A stretch of DNA of 64,000 bases, taken from positions 62,001 to 126,000 of the forward strand of contig JAWKNL010000013.1 in the NCBI GenBank assembly GCA_041391725.1, written 5' to 3'. Position numbers and translations under genes: made by a program. This DNA is from JAGQVA01 sp041391725. Lineage in GTDB: Bacteria > Bacteroidota > Bacteroidia > J057. Below the pieces are notes generated by a model that ran no database searches, was not told where the DNA came from, and worked only from the letters and a program-made list of their open reading frames with translations. Positions 42,962 through 51,620 of the stretch are shown here, in pieces (the stretch's first letter is position 1; each line of letters opens with the position of its first letter).

Positions 42962-44629
42962 TCATTTGTTTAACGGAATTTCTGCCCGGTGCTGAAAGAG
43001 ACTTTTCCGCCGGTAAAATACAAATCCTCCGGCTTCGTACATCCGTTCGAATTTATGAAACCTCTGCCTGAAGGCTTCGTTTTCTCTGTGGGCTTTTACC
43101 GCCATATATACATCTCTGTCTATTTCTTCTTCCGCAAGGGCTGCTACCGTAGGATTTTTGCCCTGAGACGGTGGGCTGATTTTTCCGTAAAAATAGGGCA
43201 GATAACTTTTGTACCCCGCCGTCATCACATATACTTCCTGACCTGCAATCGATTCAAAAAAATCCTGCGCCGCTCCCTGCGTGTAACGTGCAACCTTGGG
43301 CACGACAAAGCCATATAGCCCGTTTACAAAAAATAAGGTCAATACGGCCTGCGTCCATACAAACCGCTGCCATTGCCCTTTATATAGTTGAAAAAGGTTT
43401 ATTATTACCCCAATCAGAAAAACCAACCCGATTGTCCATTCCCAGCCGCTCCAGTTTACTTCCATAGTGAGATTTCCCCGGGCAAAAGGATCTGCAATAT
43501 AACGGGACAGAAAGTCGCTATGGGCTGCTGCCAGATTGACAAATACGGGCGCAATTCCCCACACGATCAACCCAACTGCAAGAATCGCCCAAATATCCCA
43601 GGTCATTTTTTTTCTGCCCGCCATCAGTTCCTCCAGATAGGCGGCGGCGAGAAATGCTCCCGGAAAATACAACAGCGAGGCATAGTGGACAATTTTGGTT
43701 TTCACCACAGAAAACAAAATCATAATTACCCAAAACCAGACGATCATAAACCCGTGTAACCGTTTTTCTTCATGTTTTTCGGGTTTGATCGCCATCGCTC
43801 TGAATACAAAGGCACTCATCGGAAAACACCCCGGCAAAAACACCAGAAAATGGTAATAAAAAGGCTGGGCATGACCTGCGATATCTTTTCCAAACAACCC
43901 CAGTTGGTATTGCAAAAATTGATGGATAAACTCCGTGCCGTGTGCGGCAGTTTCCAGCCCGTACCAACCGGTAATGACAATGGCCCACGCCACAAGGAAT
44001 TTCAACGTTGCCAGCCACGGAATGCGAAACCGGTCATAGACGATTTTGTATATGCCGTATATAAGCAACGTTACGAGCAGTGCCACGGGGCCTTTGGTAA
44101 GGGTCGCCAGGCCGATCCAGAAACCTGCGGCCCAGGGAGCACTTTCGTCTTTGATTTGTTTCAGATCATAAGCGAAAATCTGCATTAACCCGATAAAAAT
44201 AAATAAGTTGAATACCGGATCAATAATGCCTGATTTGAAATAGATCACTGGCAGAAAGGTCGCGAGATAAAATCCTGAGACCAGGCGGGCAAATGTGGTA
44301 TCTCTCCATTGTTTTCCGCTGTGATACAGCGCCAGCAGCGTAAAAATTCCAGCCAGGACGTTGGGAAACCGGGCGGCAAACTCGCTTACGCCAAACAATC
44401 GCATACTGAGGGTCTGCAACCAGAAAAACAAAGGCGGTTTTTCATAAAATGGTTCGTAGTTGATCTGCACCTGCAGGTAATTGCCCGTTACCAGCATTTC
44501 CCGGGCTGCCTCCGCAAAATTGATTTCATCCCAGTCAAACAGGGGCGGAGCGCCTAGAAACAGCGCAAATCCCACCACACATATCAGTGCCAGGAGGCTG
44601 TAGTCGCGTATTTGGGGGGATAATGTCAT
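42962..44629 (-). CDS. GT39-like (ArnT/PMT family) membrane glycosyltransferase
   Basis: The 555-residue integral membrane protein has about ten hydrophobic segments and the N-terminal loop FDWDEINFAEAAREM, followed by EPFYEKPPLFFWLQ. This loop with paired acidic residues is typical of the catalytic site in ArnT/PMT-type GT-C enzymes, which move a sugar from a polyprenyl-phosphate donor to lipid or protein. Acceptor and sugar are unknown. The DUF2520 gene lies 15 bases away (45433 to 44645), transcribed in the same direction just upstream, suggesting an operon. Confidence 0.9.
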   Translation of the reverse strand: MTLSPQIRDYSLLALICVVGFALFLGAPPLFDWDEINFAEAAREMLVTGNYLQVQINYEPFYEKPPLFFWLQTLSMRLFGVSEFAARFPNVLAGIFTLLALYHSGKQWRDTTFARLVSGFYLATFLPVIYFKSGIIDPVFNLFIFIGLMQIFAYDLKQIKDESAPWAAGFWIGLATLTKGPVALLVTLLIYGIYKIVYDRFRIPWLATLKFLVAWAIVITGWYGLETAAHGTEFIHQFLQYQLGLFGKDIAGHAQPFYYHFLVFLPGCFPMSAFVFRAMAIKPEKHEEKRLHGFMIVWFWVIMILFSVVKTKIVHYASLLYFPGAFLAAAYLEELMAGRKKMTWDIWAILAVGLIVWGIAPVFVNLAAAHSDFLSRYIADPFARGNLTMEVNWSGWEWTIGLVFLIGVIINLFQLYKGQWQRFVWTQAVLTLFFVNGLYGFVVPKVARYTQGAAQDFFESIAGQEVYVMTAGYKSYLPYFYGKISPPSQGKNPTVAALAEEEIDRDVYMAVKAHRENEAFRQRFHKFERMYEAGGFVFYRRKSLFQHRAEIPLNK

Positions 44630-44644
44630 AGTCTGGGGAAAGTG

Positions 44645-45433
44645 TCAGATTCGGGTGGATAGGTTTGGTTGAATCAAAACCGAAATCTGCCGGTAAAGAC
44701 TGGCGATTTCAGGATAGGCGTCGAGAAGCTGGAGGTGTTTTTGAAGGGTGGTAATATCTTCTCTTACCGCAGGTCCGGTCTGGCTTAATGCGGGTCCTCG
44801 GGAGAATACATTATCCATATGTCCGGAAATGAGGGGCCTGAAAACCGAAAAATCAGTCTTCGGATTCAGTTCTGCGGCTATTTTGTAAAGGTAATTGGTA
44901 AAGTTATTGACCAGTACGGCCCCCAGATGAAGCCGGAGGCGTTCTTCGCTGTCCATGAGTTGTACTGTACCTGAAACTGCCTTTGCTACCGGCAGGAGGG
45001 TGCGTAGTGCGTCAGGTGATCCTTCTGCGAACACTGGCACATCGGCAAAATCTCTGAATGAGTGCCGGGTAAAAGTCTGTAATGGATAAAACACGCCCAC
45101 AGGTCCCCGGTGGCGAAGTGCATTCAGCGGCGTACTGCCTGAGGTGTGAACGAGGATCGTTTGGGGTGAAACAATGCCTGAGATTTGCGCAGACACTTCT
45201 TCTATCGCCTGGTCGCCGACGGTCAGAAAAACCAGGTCTGTTTCCTCCGGAATATTTCGAAAATCGGTGCCGTAAAGCGGAATATGAAAAGTCTCTGAAA
45301 AAAGGGCGGCAGTGTCTTCCGTGCGAGAGAAAATAGCGGAGACACGCAACCCTGCTTTTTGTAGTGAAGGGATGAGGTTCCAGGCGAGTCTGCCCGCACC
45401 GACGACAGTGATATTCGGAGGAAGGTCAAACAT
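44645..45433 (-). CDS. Rossmann-like and DUF2520 domain protein
   Basis: The 262-residue protein starts NITVVGAGRLAWNLIPSLQ, a Rossmann NAD(P)-binding fold with GAGRLA, and contains LVFLTVGDQAIEEVS and HTSGSTPLNALRHRGPVGVFYPLQTF, the DUF2520 signature. It resembles F420- and NADP-dependent oxidoreductases and the pyrroline-carboxylate reductase group. Substrate unknown. It is cytoplasmic and first in the minus-strand run that continues with the GT39 gene. The tRNA-Val gene lies 111 bases upstream on the other strand. Confidence 0.9.
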   Translation of the reverse strand: MFDLPPNITVVGAGRLAWNLIPSLQKAGLRVSAIFSRTEDTAALFSETFHIPLYGTDFRNIPEETDLVFLTVGDQAIEEVSAQISGIVSPQTILVHTSGSTPLNALRHRGPVGVFYPLQTFTRHSFRDFADVPVFAEGSPDALRTLLPVAKAVSGTVQLMDSEERLRLHLGAVLVNNFTNYLYKIAAELNPKTDFSVFRPLISGHMDNVFSRGPALSQTGPAVREDITTLQKHLQLLDAYPEIASLYRQISVLIQPNLSTRI

Positions 45434-45502
45434 TACCCAAAGTTAGTGAATTCTTTGGGTGCCGGAAAACATAAGAATCATTCGTTTTCCTGACGGGCTA
45501 TT

Positions 45503-45534
45503 TTTGTTTTTGTCGGATATTCGTCCCATATTTG
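45503..45534 (+). promoter_or_regulatory. Putative Bacteroidota sigma-70 promoter for tRNA-Val
   Basis: A TTTG at 45503-45506 is followed 20 bases later by CATATTTG (45527-45534), seven of eight positions matching TAnnTTTG. The tRNA starts 10 bases further on. Position and motif fit the known -33/-7 promoter type of this phylum; it has not been tested. Confidence 0.55.
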
Positions 45535-45544
45535 CAGCCCATAA

Positions 45545-45619
45545 GGGACGTTAGCTCAGTTGGTTTAGAGCGCTGCTTTGACAGAGCAGAGGTCACTGGT
45601 TCGAATCCAGTACGTCCCA
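45545..45619 (+). tRNA. tRNA-Val (anticodon GAC)
   Basis: A 75-base cloverleaf is seen. The acceptor arms are GGGACGT and ACGTCCC, the anticodon stem CTGCT/AGCAG encloses the loop TTGACAG with anticodon GAC, and the T arm is GGTTCGAATCC. The discriminator base A is at 45619; CCA is not encoded. GAC reads the valine codons GUC and GUU. Confidence 0.97.
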
Positions 45620-45643
45620 CTCCCACCTTCTATTAATCCAGTT

Positions 45644-46555
45644 TCATTTCCAGCGGTTTTTTGCTACCGGAGCAATGTTTGGTCCTGTCAGACTTTGAAT
45701 AGTTGGACTTGGTGCCGGACTTGGGTCGTTAAAATTGGTTGAGATAACAACCGTACCAGACTGGTTGGAAATGGCAGGGAAAGCATTGTTGACGATAAAA
45801 ACGGTATCTGCGCCCAACCCCTCACCGGGGCCGCTATCCTGCTCTTCCAGCCGGAGCGCGTGATTGAAATTGCCATTGATAAAACGCACATTGTAGGCAT
45901 ATTTTACCACAGGGCCTTCTGACTCAAAGGTCGCTTTAAAATTTTTTACCAGTACATTGGTCACACCGTGGCCGATATTCAGAGGGCCATCATCATTGGC
46001 TCTTGTACGGCAATTGATAATAGAAATATCACTGCCGGAAGTGATATCAAAACCCTGCTCATCGTCGGAGAAGGAGGAAAAACAATTGTTGAAAGTAATT
46101 CCCCTTCCTGCAGGCCCCTGAGGAGACCGGTGGACGGTAAAATTGTCAATTCCGCTTCCGGTAACTGAGCAGTGGTTGAGGAAAATACGGCTGGAGTACT
46201 CGGTGATTCTCACCCCATTATCTTTGGCATTGATAACCTTTACCGAGTCAATGCTGACATATTCAGACTGGCGAACCACCACCCCGTTGTCGGGAGAATT
46301 GAGAACAGTAAAGCCCACTACATTGAGGTAGCGGCAGTTGATGATCCGCAACTGCCCGATGGTGACATTCCTTCCGATCAGCACAACCGGTTTGGTGTTG
46401 GTCCCCTGATAGGTTACTTCAAGGATGGCATTGCTTTTGACCGGGGTAACTACCACTGTGTCGCCCGGAAGGGCGTTGGTGAGAAAATAAGACTGTGAAA
46501 AGGCGAAACAAGAAAACTGGATACAAATAAGTGTAAGGAGCAAACGTGTAATCAT
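45644..46555 (-). CDS. Secreted right-handed parallel beta-helix (pectate-lyase-like) protein
   Basis: The 303-residue protein has a signal peptide (MITRLLLTLICIQFSCFAFS) and a series of short strands with recurring asparagine/valine spacing, such as VGFTVLNSPDNGVVVRQ, SIDSVKVINAKDNGVRI and FLNHCSVTGSGIDNF. These form coils of a right-handed beta helix. No catalytic triad is recognised, so it may be a carbohydrate-binding or polysaccharide-acting surface protein. No T9SS C-terminal domain is seen. It is convergent with the tRNA-Val gene and divergent from mqnB. Confidence 0.82.
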   Translation of the reverse strand: MITRLLLTLICIQFSCFAFSQSYFLTNALPGDTVVVTPVKSNAILEVTYQGTNTKPVVLIGRNVTIGQLRIINCRYLNVVGFTVLNSPDNGVVVRQSEYVSIDSVKVINAKDNGVRITEYSSRIFLNHCSVTGSGIDNFTVHRSPQGPAGRGITFNNCFSSFSDDEQGFDITSGSDISIINCRTRANDDGPLNIGHGVTNVLVKNFKATFESEGPVVKYAYNVRFINGNFNHALRLEEQDSGPGEGLGADTVFIVNNAFPAISNQSGTVVISTNFNDPSPAPSPTIQSLTGPNIAPVAKNRWK

Positions 46556-46672
46556 AAGCCAGGGTTAAATTAGGGTTTGTGCTCTCCTACCGCCGCTTAA
46601 AATTGTAAAATATCTGTTTATCAGGCAAATAAAGTGTAAAATATATTTACATTTCGCGAAAATACGAACTCA

Positions 46673-47332
46673 ATGCTGATATTACTGGTAGCTGCAACTG
46701 AACCCGAATCGGCCTGGCTTCGCAGTGTTATGGGGTTTGCAAAAGAAGGTTCGCTCTATGTCTCCGAAGCAAGGGGGCGGCGGATCGAACTTCTGCATAC
46801 AGGTATTGGAATGGTCAATACTTCGTTTCAACTGGGAAAATACCTTGCGGTCAAACGCCCTGACCTGGCGATCAACTTTGGCATCGCCGGCAGTTTTGAT
46901 TACGGACGCAGACTGGGAAGTGTAGTTGAAGTAGTTTCAGATACGCTTTCCGAGCTGGGCGCTTCTACACCCGATAAGTTTCTCGATCTTCAGGCTATGG
47001 GCTTTCCCCTGATGGAGTGGGGCGGGCGGCTGTGGTTTAACCGGCTCGAAAACCCTGCGCCTTCCACCCTCGATGTCGTACAGGTGAAAGGCATTACTGT
47101 CAATACCGTACACGGTGAGCCGGGAGCCATTGAGACAGTTAAAAAGAGATGGAATCCAGACATTGAGACGATGGAAGGTGCGGCATTTTTCCACGCGATG
47201 TTGTATGAGGGAATTCCTTTTTTTGCTTTTCGGGGAATCTCCAACCATGTAGAATTGAGGGATCGGAGTAAATGGCAGATCGGCCTTGCAGCCGAACAGG
47301 TGCAACGGTTTATTAAAAAAGAGGTTTTGTAA
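46673..47332 (+). CDS. mqnB: Futalosine hydrolase MqnB
   Basis: The 219-residue nucleoside phosphorylase-fold protein shows LLHTGIGMVNTSFQLGKYL, INFGIAGSFDYG, and DIETMEGAAFFHAML, with the acidic/glycine pattern of MTA/SAH nucleosidase relatives. RGISNHVELRDRSKW near the end is characteristic of futalosine hydrolases. It removes hypoxanthine from futalosine to give dehypoxanthine futalosine in the alternative menaquinone pathway. This indicates that the organism makes menaquinone by the futalosine route; other mqn genes are not in the window. A TATATTTA element lies upstream near 46638-46650 but no full promoter is claimed. Confidence 0.92.
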   Translation: MLILLVAATEPESAWLRSVMGFAKEGSLYVSEARGRRIELLHTGIGMVNTSFQLGKYLAVKRPDLAINFGIAGSFDYGRRLGSVVEVVSDTLSELGASTPDKFLDLQAMGFPLMEWGGRLWFNRLENPAPSTLDVVQVKGITVNTVHGEPGAIETVKKRWNPDIETMEGAAFFHAMLYEGIPFFAFRGISNHVELRDRSKWQIGLAAEQVQRFIKKEVL

Positions 47333-47423
47333 AATAGCGATTATCGGCGTATAAAATATGAATATTGGTTAATTCATCCGAAACCCATACATTAGCAAAA
47401 AAAACACAGAATTTAACCTAACC

Positions 47424-48377
47424 ATGGCATCCCCTATAGATAGTTCGAAGATGACGAGCAGAGCCATTCTTGTAATTGTAGGTATCCTTGTTTTATCGGC
47501 ACTTGCGTATTTTTCAGTAAAATATTTTTCGGAAAAAAGCGCAAACGAAGAAAATGCGGAGACTATCGATAACCTCAACAACGAAATTCTTCAGTTGGAG
47601 GAAAAAATCCTTAACCTGGAAGTGGCCATTGAAGACCAGAATATGGAGCTGGCAGAAAAGGATAAACTTCTCGAAGAAAAATATGAAGAACTCGAAGCAA
47701 TGGTCGGAAGAGTTGCCGAAGCCAAAAAGGAAAACAAGGCCAATATTGCAAAAATCAAGCAGCTTGAAAGCCATATTTCCGAGCTCAAAGGCCTGATCGA
47801 TCAGTATAGCAAACAGATCGATTACCTCAAAGAGCAAAACCGTCAGCTCACAGGGCAGGTGGACAGCCTTGTGGTCATAGAAGGGCAACTGACCATGCAG
47901 AACAAAACGCTTACCGCCAGGAATGAGGAAACCACCCGCGAACTGGAACAAACGCGGAAAATTGCCTCCGCGCTGAAAACCAAAGACTTCCGCTTTATCA
48001 ATATCAAAAAAGCCGGTAAAAAAGAAGTGGAGGAAGATGAATTCTCCCGCCGTACGATGAAGGATGTGCGGATGTGTTTTACCATACTCGAAAATCCGAT
48101 TACAACACCCGGTGAAAGGGATGTTTATCTCGTATATGAAAACCCGGATGGAACGGTAAACACCAACTTTACCGCAGGTTTCAGTGGAAAGTTTATCCAC
48201 AACGACCAGGAAAAGGTTTATACAGTCATGAAGTCTGTCAATTACGACAACGATGCGCTGGAGGTTTGTATGGATTTTTCGCCTGCTGAGGAAAACAAAT
48301 ATCAGAAAGGAACCCAATATGTCTCCGTGTATTGCGATGGGCGCCTGATCGGACAGGGGACGTTTGAGATAAAATAA
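47424..48377 (+). CDS. Membrane-anchored coiled-coil protein, 317 residues
   Basis: A hydrophobic N-terminal segment (about residues 14-33, RAILVIVGILVLSALAYFSV) is followed by a long coiled coil (about 38-190) with clear heptads rich in Glu, Lys, Leu and Asn. A C-terminal beta-rich domain (about 200-317) contains CFTILENPITTPGERDVYL and TQYVSVYCDGRLIGQGTFEI. No named family is recognised, though the C-terminal part resembles periplasmic chaperone-like or gliding-associated domains in Bacteroidota. Probably anchored in the inner membrane with the bulk in the periplasm. It converges with the RNase G gene over a shared terminator. Confidence 0.78.
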   Translation: MASPIDSSKMTSRAILVIVGILVLSALAYFSVKYFSEKSANEENAETIDNLNNEILQLEEKILNLEVAIEDQNMELAEKDKLLEEKYEELEAMVGRVAEAKKENKANIAKIKQLESHISELKGLIDQYSKQIDYLKEQNRQLTGQVDSLVVIEGQLTMQNKTLTARNEETTRELEQTRKIASALKTKDFRFINIKKAGKKEVEEDEFSRRTMKDVRMCFTILENPITTPGERDVYLVYENPDGTVNTNFTAGFSGKFIHNDQEKVYTVMKSVNYDNDALEVCMDFSPAEENKYQKGTQYVSVYCDGRLIGQGTFEIK

Positions 48378-48393
48378 TCAGTACCCATAAAAA

Positions 48394-48436
48394 AATCACC
48401 GCACAGATATAGATAGCCTATGCCTGTGCGGTGATT
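48394..48436. terminator. Bidirectional intrinsic terminator between convergent genes
   Basis: A perfect 13-base inverted repeat, AATCACCGCACAG at 48394-48406 and CTGTGCGGTGATT at 48424-48436, encloses a 17-base loop. The left flank is a run of seven A (48387-48393, giving U on the minus strand), and the right flank is GTATTT. It lies between the stop codons at 48377 (+) and 48441 (-), so it can end both transcripts. Confidence 0.85.
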
Positions 48437-48440
48437 GTAT

Positions 48441-49994
48441 TTAGAATTTAATTTCTTCTCCGAGCGCGTTGAAATATTTGGCCGAAGTAAACGGTATAGA
48501 AATATCGTCGGTAATCTTCACCCAAACCCAGTAAGTTTTAAACCAGCGCATCTGGATGCTGTTGAATAACCCTTTTTTGAGGTATGAGGCCACAAAGGGG
48601 TTTACATTGATGGTGAGCTTTTTCTCTTTGTTTTGCCTGATCAGGAAATCAATATTGTTGGAGATTTCGTCGGCAATCAGAATGGAAGGCTGAATTTTGC
48701 CTGATCCGTTGCAACTGGGGCACACTTCAGAAGTCTGAATATCAATCTGAGGCCGTACCCGCTGGCGTGTGATCTGGATCAGCCCAAACTTACTCATCGG
48801 GAGGATGGAGTGTTTGGCTCTGTCAGGCTTCATTTCCTTTTTGAGGTGGTCATTGAGGATACGGCGGTTTTCAGCCTTTTTGAGGTCGATAAAATCCACA
48901 ACGATAATCCCCCCCATGTCGCGGAGACGAAGCTGCCGGGCAATTTCGGTAGCAGCTTCCATATTGACTTTCAGGGCTGTTTCTTCCAGTGTCTGGTTGT
49001 TGAGATTTTTGCTGCCGCTATTGACGTCGATGACGTGCATGGCCTCAGTGTGCTCGATCACGAGATAAGCACCATTGGCCATGGAAGCTACTTTCCCAAA
49101 GGATGCTTTTATCTGCTTTTCCAGGCCCAGAAACTGAAACAAAGGAACTTTACCTTTATAGAGTTTGAGCCCTTTCAGGTAGTCGGGCTGCCGTTCTTTG
49201 AGGTATTCTTCAATATCCTTAAAAGCGCGCGGGTCATCGGTGTGAATAGAATCAAACCCATGGCTGAGCATATCTCTGAGGATACTGGTGGCGCGGTTGT
49301 GTTCGCTGAGAACTTTTACCGGTGCACGGGAGCTGGGCAGCGCCAGGGTCATGGCGTGCCACTTTTCGACGATGTCGGAAATGTCTTTGCTAAGCGTAGC
49401 AGCGTCTTTCCCGCTCGCAGCGGTACGGACGATCATTCCGAAGTTTTTAGGACACAGGCTTTCGGCAAGAATCTTCAGCCGGCGGCGTTCATCTGCGGAT
49501 CGGATTTTTTTGGAAACCGAAACCACATTGGAAAAGGGCACCAATACAATATACTGGCCGGGGAGGGAGATTTCGCTGGAAAGGCGTGGGCCTTTGGTCG
49601 AAATGGGCTCCTTCACTACCTGCACCAGAATATCCTGGTTGGGTTTTAGAACGTCTTCCATTTTCCCATGCTTATCGATATCGGGAATGGGTTTAATGGA
49701 TTCCAGAACGTCCCCTCGTCCGCGTTTTTCTGTCCGGGCTGTCTTCATATACTTGAGCAGAGACCGAACCTGCGGCCCAAGATCAAAGTAGTGAAGAAAT
49801 GCATCACGCGGATGTCCTACATCCACAAATGCAGCGTTCAGGCCAGGAACAATCTTTCGGACTTTTCCTAAGAACAAATCACCGACAGAGAACTCCTCCG
49901 ATAATTTTTCGTGATGGAGTTCTACGATTTTTTTGTCTTGCAGAATGCCTATCCTGAGTCCTTCTTCACTTTTGCTTACAACTAATTCATTCAC
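48441..49994 (-). CDS. rng: Ribonuclease E/G family protein (RNase G-like)
   Basis: The 517-residue protein opens with the S1-like RNA-binding region GDLFLGKVRKIVPGLNAAFVDVG. It carries the catalytic Asp-containing motifs AMHVIDVNSGSKN and IIVVDFIDLKK, and the zinc-link CPSCNGSGKI (two cysteines) that holds the tetramer. It has the length of RNase G and lacks the long C-terminal scaffold of RNase E. It processes 5S/16S rRNA and turns over mRNA in the cytoplasm. Gene order HU, TPR, small basic protein, RNase G on the same strand is usual in this phylum. Confidence 0.95.
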   Translation of the reverse strand: MNELVVSKSEEGLRIGILQDKKIVELHHEKLSEEFSVGDLFLGKVRKIVPGLNAAFVDVGHPRDAFLHYFDLGPQVRSLLKYMKTARTEKRGRGDVLESIKPIPDIDKHGKMEDVLKPNQDILVQVVKEPISTKGPRLSSEISLPGQYIVLVPFSNVVSVSKKIRSADERRRLKILAESLCPKNFGMIVRTAASGKDAATLSKDISDIVEKWHAMTLALPSSRAPVKVLSEHNRATSILRDMLSHGFDSIHTDDPRAFKDIEEYLKERQPDYLKGLKLYKGKVPLFQFLGLEKQIKASFGKVASMANGAYLVIEHTEAMHVIDVNSGSKNLNNQTLEETALKVNMEAATEIARQLRLRDMGGIIVVDFIDLKKAENRRILNDHLKKEMKPDRAKHSILPMSKFGLIQITRQRVRPQIDIQTSEVCPSCNGSGKIQPSILIADEISNNIDFLIRQNKEKKLTINVNPFVASYLKKGLFNSIQMRWFKTYWVWVKITDDISIPFTSAKYFNALGEEIKF

Positions 49995-50140
49995 TAGCTA
50001 TATAAATTAAGCTTACTCCTCTCCGTGAGGGTAAAGCTGAAGCTGAAATGACTGGTGCCAAGGATATAGTAAGCAGGTCAAAAATAGAAAAACGAACCAG
50101 CCGGTGTGCCGGTTCGGACTAGGCATCACTACTCAACCCG

Positions 50141-50233
50141 TTATTTCTTCTTCTTATGTCGGTTTTTTCTGAGTCTCTTTTTCCGCTTATGGGTTGAGAT
50201 CTTATGTCTTTTTCTTTTCTTTCCACAGGGCAT
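50141..50233 (-). CDS. AURKAIP1/COX24-like small basic protein, 30 residues
   Basis: On the minus strand ATG at 50233 opens MPCGKKRKRHKISTHKRKK and ends in RKNRHKKKK before TAA at 50141. Nineteen of 30 residues are Lys, Arg or His. Short proteins with this pattern (GKKRKRHK..THKRKKRLRKNRHKK) are annotated as AURKAIP1/COX24-domain proteins in Bacteroidota and resemble the mitochondrial small-subunit ribosomal protein mS38. Binding to rRNA on the small subunit is therefore likely, but inferred. It lies 22 bases before the TPR gene's end and about 150 bases upstream of rng. Confidence 0.88.
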   Translation of the reverse strand: MPCGKKRKRHKISTHKRKKRLRKNRHKKKK

Positions 50234-50255
50234 AACGTATCCTCCTGATTTTAGT

Positions 50256-51119
50256 TTATGGTAATGTATTAATTAATTCGCGGGCAGCGAGTCTGATTTC
50301 ATCATCTGCTTCCCTGTTGCGAATGAGTTCTTCCAGAATAATTTTGGCCTTATCCGGCTGTTCCATCCGAATCATCGTCTGGGCTAGCTGAAGTCTGGCA
50401 GGCATATAATCCGGGGCAACTTCGAGTATTTTTTCAAATCTTTCTTTTGCCTTTTCCAGTTGATTGGTCTGGAGAGAAAATATACCCATATAATAACCCG
50501 CCTCAATATTGTCCGGATTTTGCTCCAGTACATTGCGCAGCGTCATTATGCCTTTCATACTGTTTTCCGCCAATCCTGACTGAACATAACTCAGACCCAG
50601 GTAAACTTTTGCGTCTTCCGCTTCGGGCGATTCTTCTACCGCTGCCGAAAGGTAAGTGATAGCTTTTTGCGAATATTTTCGGAAAAGCACGGAGTCGGAG
50701 CGGACATATTCCAGTTGAGAAGCTTTCTGACTGAGAATTCCGGCTTGTATCCGGTTTGTTAAAGAACTTTCTGTCTGTGCCAGTTGGTCTGCATAGTCCG
50801 CTGCATATTCAAACCGGTTTCGGGTTGTCAGCAATTGAACGATGGAGTCCAGCAATACTGTTTTTTCCGCCCCGTTCACTTCTTCCAGTTTACTTGTCCA
50901 GGCATCAAATTTTTCATCTTTTGCCAGTGGGGGGATGTTGGAAGAAACGTTTTCTACTGGGCCGGTTGAAACGCTGGTTGTACTGATTGTATTTTCATTC
51001 TTATTGTGCAGGTTGGTTTTATCTGCAAAAAACAACATCCCGCATACCAGTATTCCCAATACGATTACTGTAATTCTCAGGGAACGACCGCTGTTGGATA
51101 TGGTGGAGGATGTTGACAT
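50256..51119 (-). CDS. Tetratricopeptide-repeat membrane protein
   Basis: A single hydrophobic segment (about residues 16-30, ITVIVLGILVCGMLFFAD) anchors the 287-residue protein. The C-terminal 190 residues contain at least four TPR-like units, for example YLSAAVEESPEAEDAKVYLG, VLEQNPDNIEAGYYMGIFS and ILEVAPDYMPARLQLAQ. It should be an inner-membrane protein with a periplasmic TPR domain. It is located 18 bases after the HU gene and forms a run with it. A scaffold role is inferred. Confidence 0.85.
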   Translation of the reverse strand: MSTSSTISNSGRSLRITVIVLGILVCGMLFFADKTNLHNKNENTISTTSVSTGPVENVSSNIPPLAKDEKFDAWTSKLEEVNGAEKTVLLDSIVQLLTTRNRFEYAADYADQLAQTESSLTNRIQAGILSQKASQLEYVRSDSVLFRKYSQKAITYLSAAVEESPEAEDAKVYLGLSYVQSGLAENSMKGIMTLRNVLEQNPDNIEAGYYMGIFSLQTNQLEKAKERFEKILEVAPDYMPARLQLAQTMIRMEQPDKAKIILEELIRNREADDEIRLAARELINTLP

Positions 51120-51137
51120 ATAAGGTTTACTGATACC

Positions 51138-51434
51138 TTAGGAGACAGGTTTGATATCAGAATTTTTTACTTTTTCGACAAAAACCTTGGCAGGCTTAAA
51201 GCTGGGTACAAAGTGGGCAGGAATTTCAATGGACTTGTTCTGAGAAATAATCCGTCCCACCTTTTTCTTCCTTGCTTTTACGATAAAACTGCCAAAGCCA
51301 CGGACATATACATTTTCTCCATTAGCAAGGGAATTTTTGACAACTGCGAAAAATCCTTCAAGGGATGCAGAAACGTCTGCTTTGTCAATACCCGTCTTCT
51401 GGGCAATCTCTACGATTACTTCTGCCTTAGTCAC
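51138..51434 (-). CDS. HU-family DNA-binding protein
   Basis: The 98-residue protein shows the HU fold: MTKAEVIVEIAQKTGIDKADV, the central FFAVVKNSLANGENVYVRGFGSF, and the arm region KARKKKVGRIISQNKSIEIPA with FKPAKVF at the end. It bends and compacts DNA and is a nucleoid protein. It is the first gene of a run with the TPR protein, the 30-residue basic protein and RNase G. A near-consensus promoter lies 63 bases upstream (51497-51526). Confidence 0.96.
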   Translation of the reverse strand: MTKAEVIVEIAQKTGIDKADVSASLEGFFAVVKNSLANGENVYVRGFGSFIVKARKKKVGRIISQNKSIEIPAHFVPSFKPAKVFVEKVKNSDIKPVS

Positions 51435-51496
51435 TTTTGATCTAATTTACTAGTTAAGAATCAATTACGAACAATCGCCTGCCGACAATTGAATCG

Positions 51497-51526
51497 CAAA
51501 TTTAGCACATTCACTTAAATCACAAA
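51497..51526 (-). promoter_or_regulatory. Putative Bacteroidota-type promoter for the HU operon
   Basis: On the minus strand TTTG at 51526-51523 is followed after 18 bases by TAAATTTG (51504-51497), a full match to TAnnTTTG. Start codon of HU at 51434 is 63 bases downstream. The motif and spacing fit the primary sigma factor of the phylum; not tested. Confidence 0.65.
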
Positions 51527-51620
51527 ACTTTTTCTCATAAAAGCTTAAACAGACGTTTCTGCTTGTATGAAGGGAAATTGGTAATTTGCAGGCCATCAGT
51601 CGTTTCATTGTTGTTTTAAT

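Noticed and set aside
45545..45619. tRNA-Val as an integration site
   Set aside because: No integrase, no duplicated tRNA end and no genomic island next to it.
50078..50110. Small hairpin (CGAACC facing GGTTCG) after the 30-residue gene as a terminator
   Set aside because: The stem has only six pairs and no clean T run in the direction of transcription.
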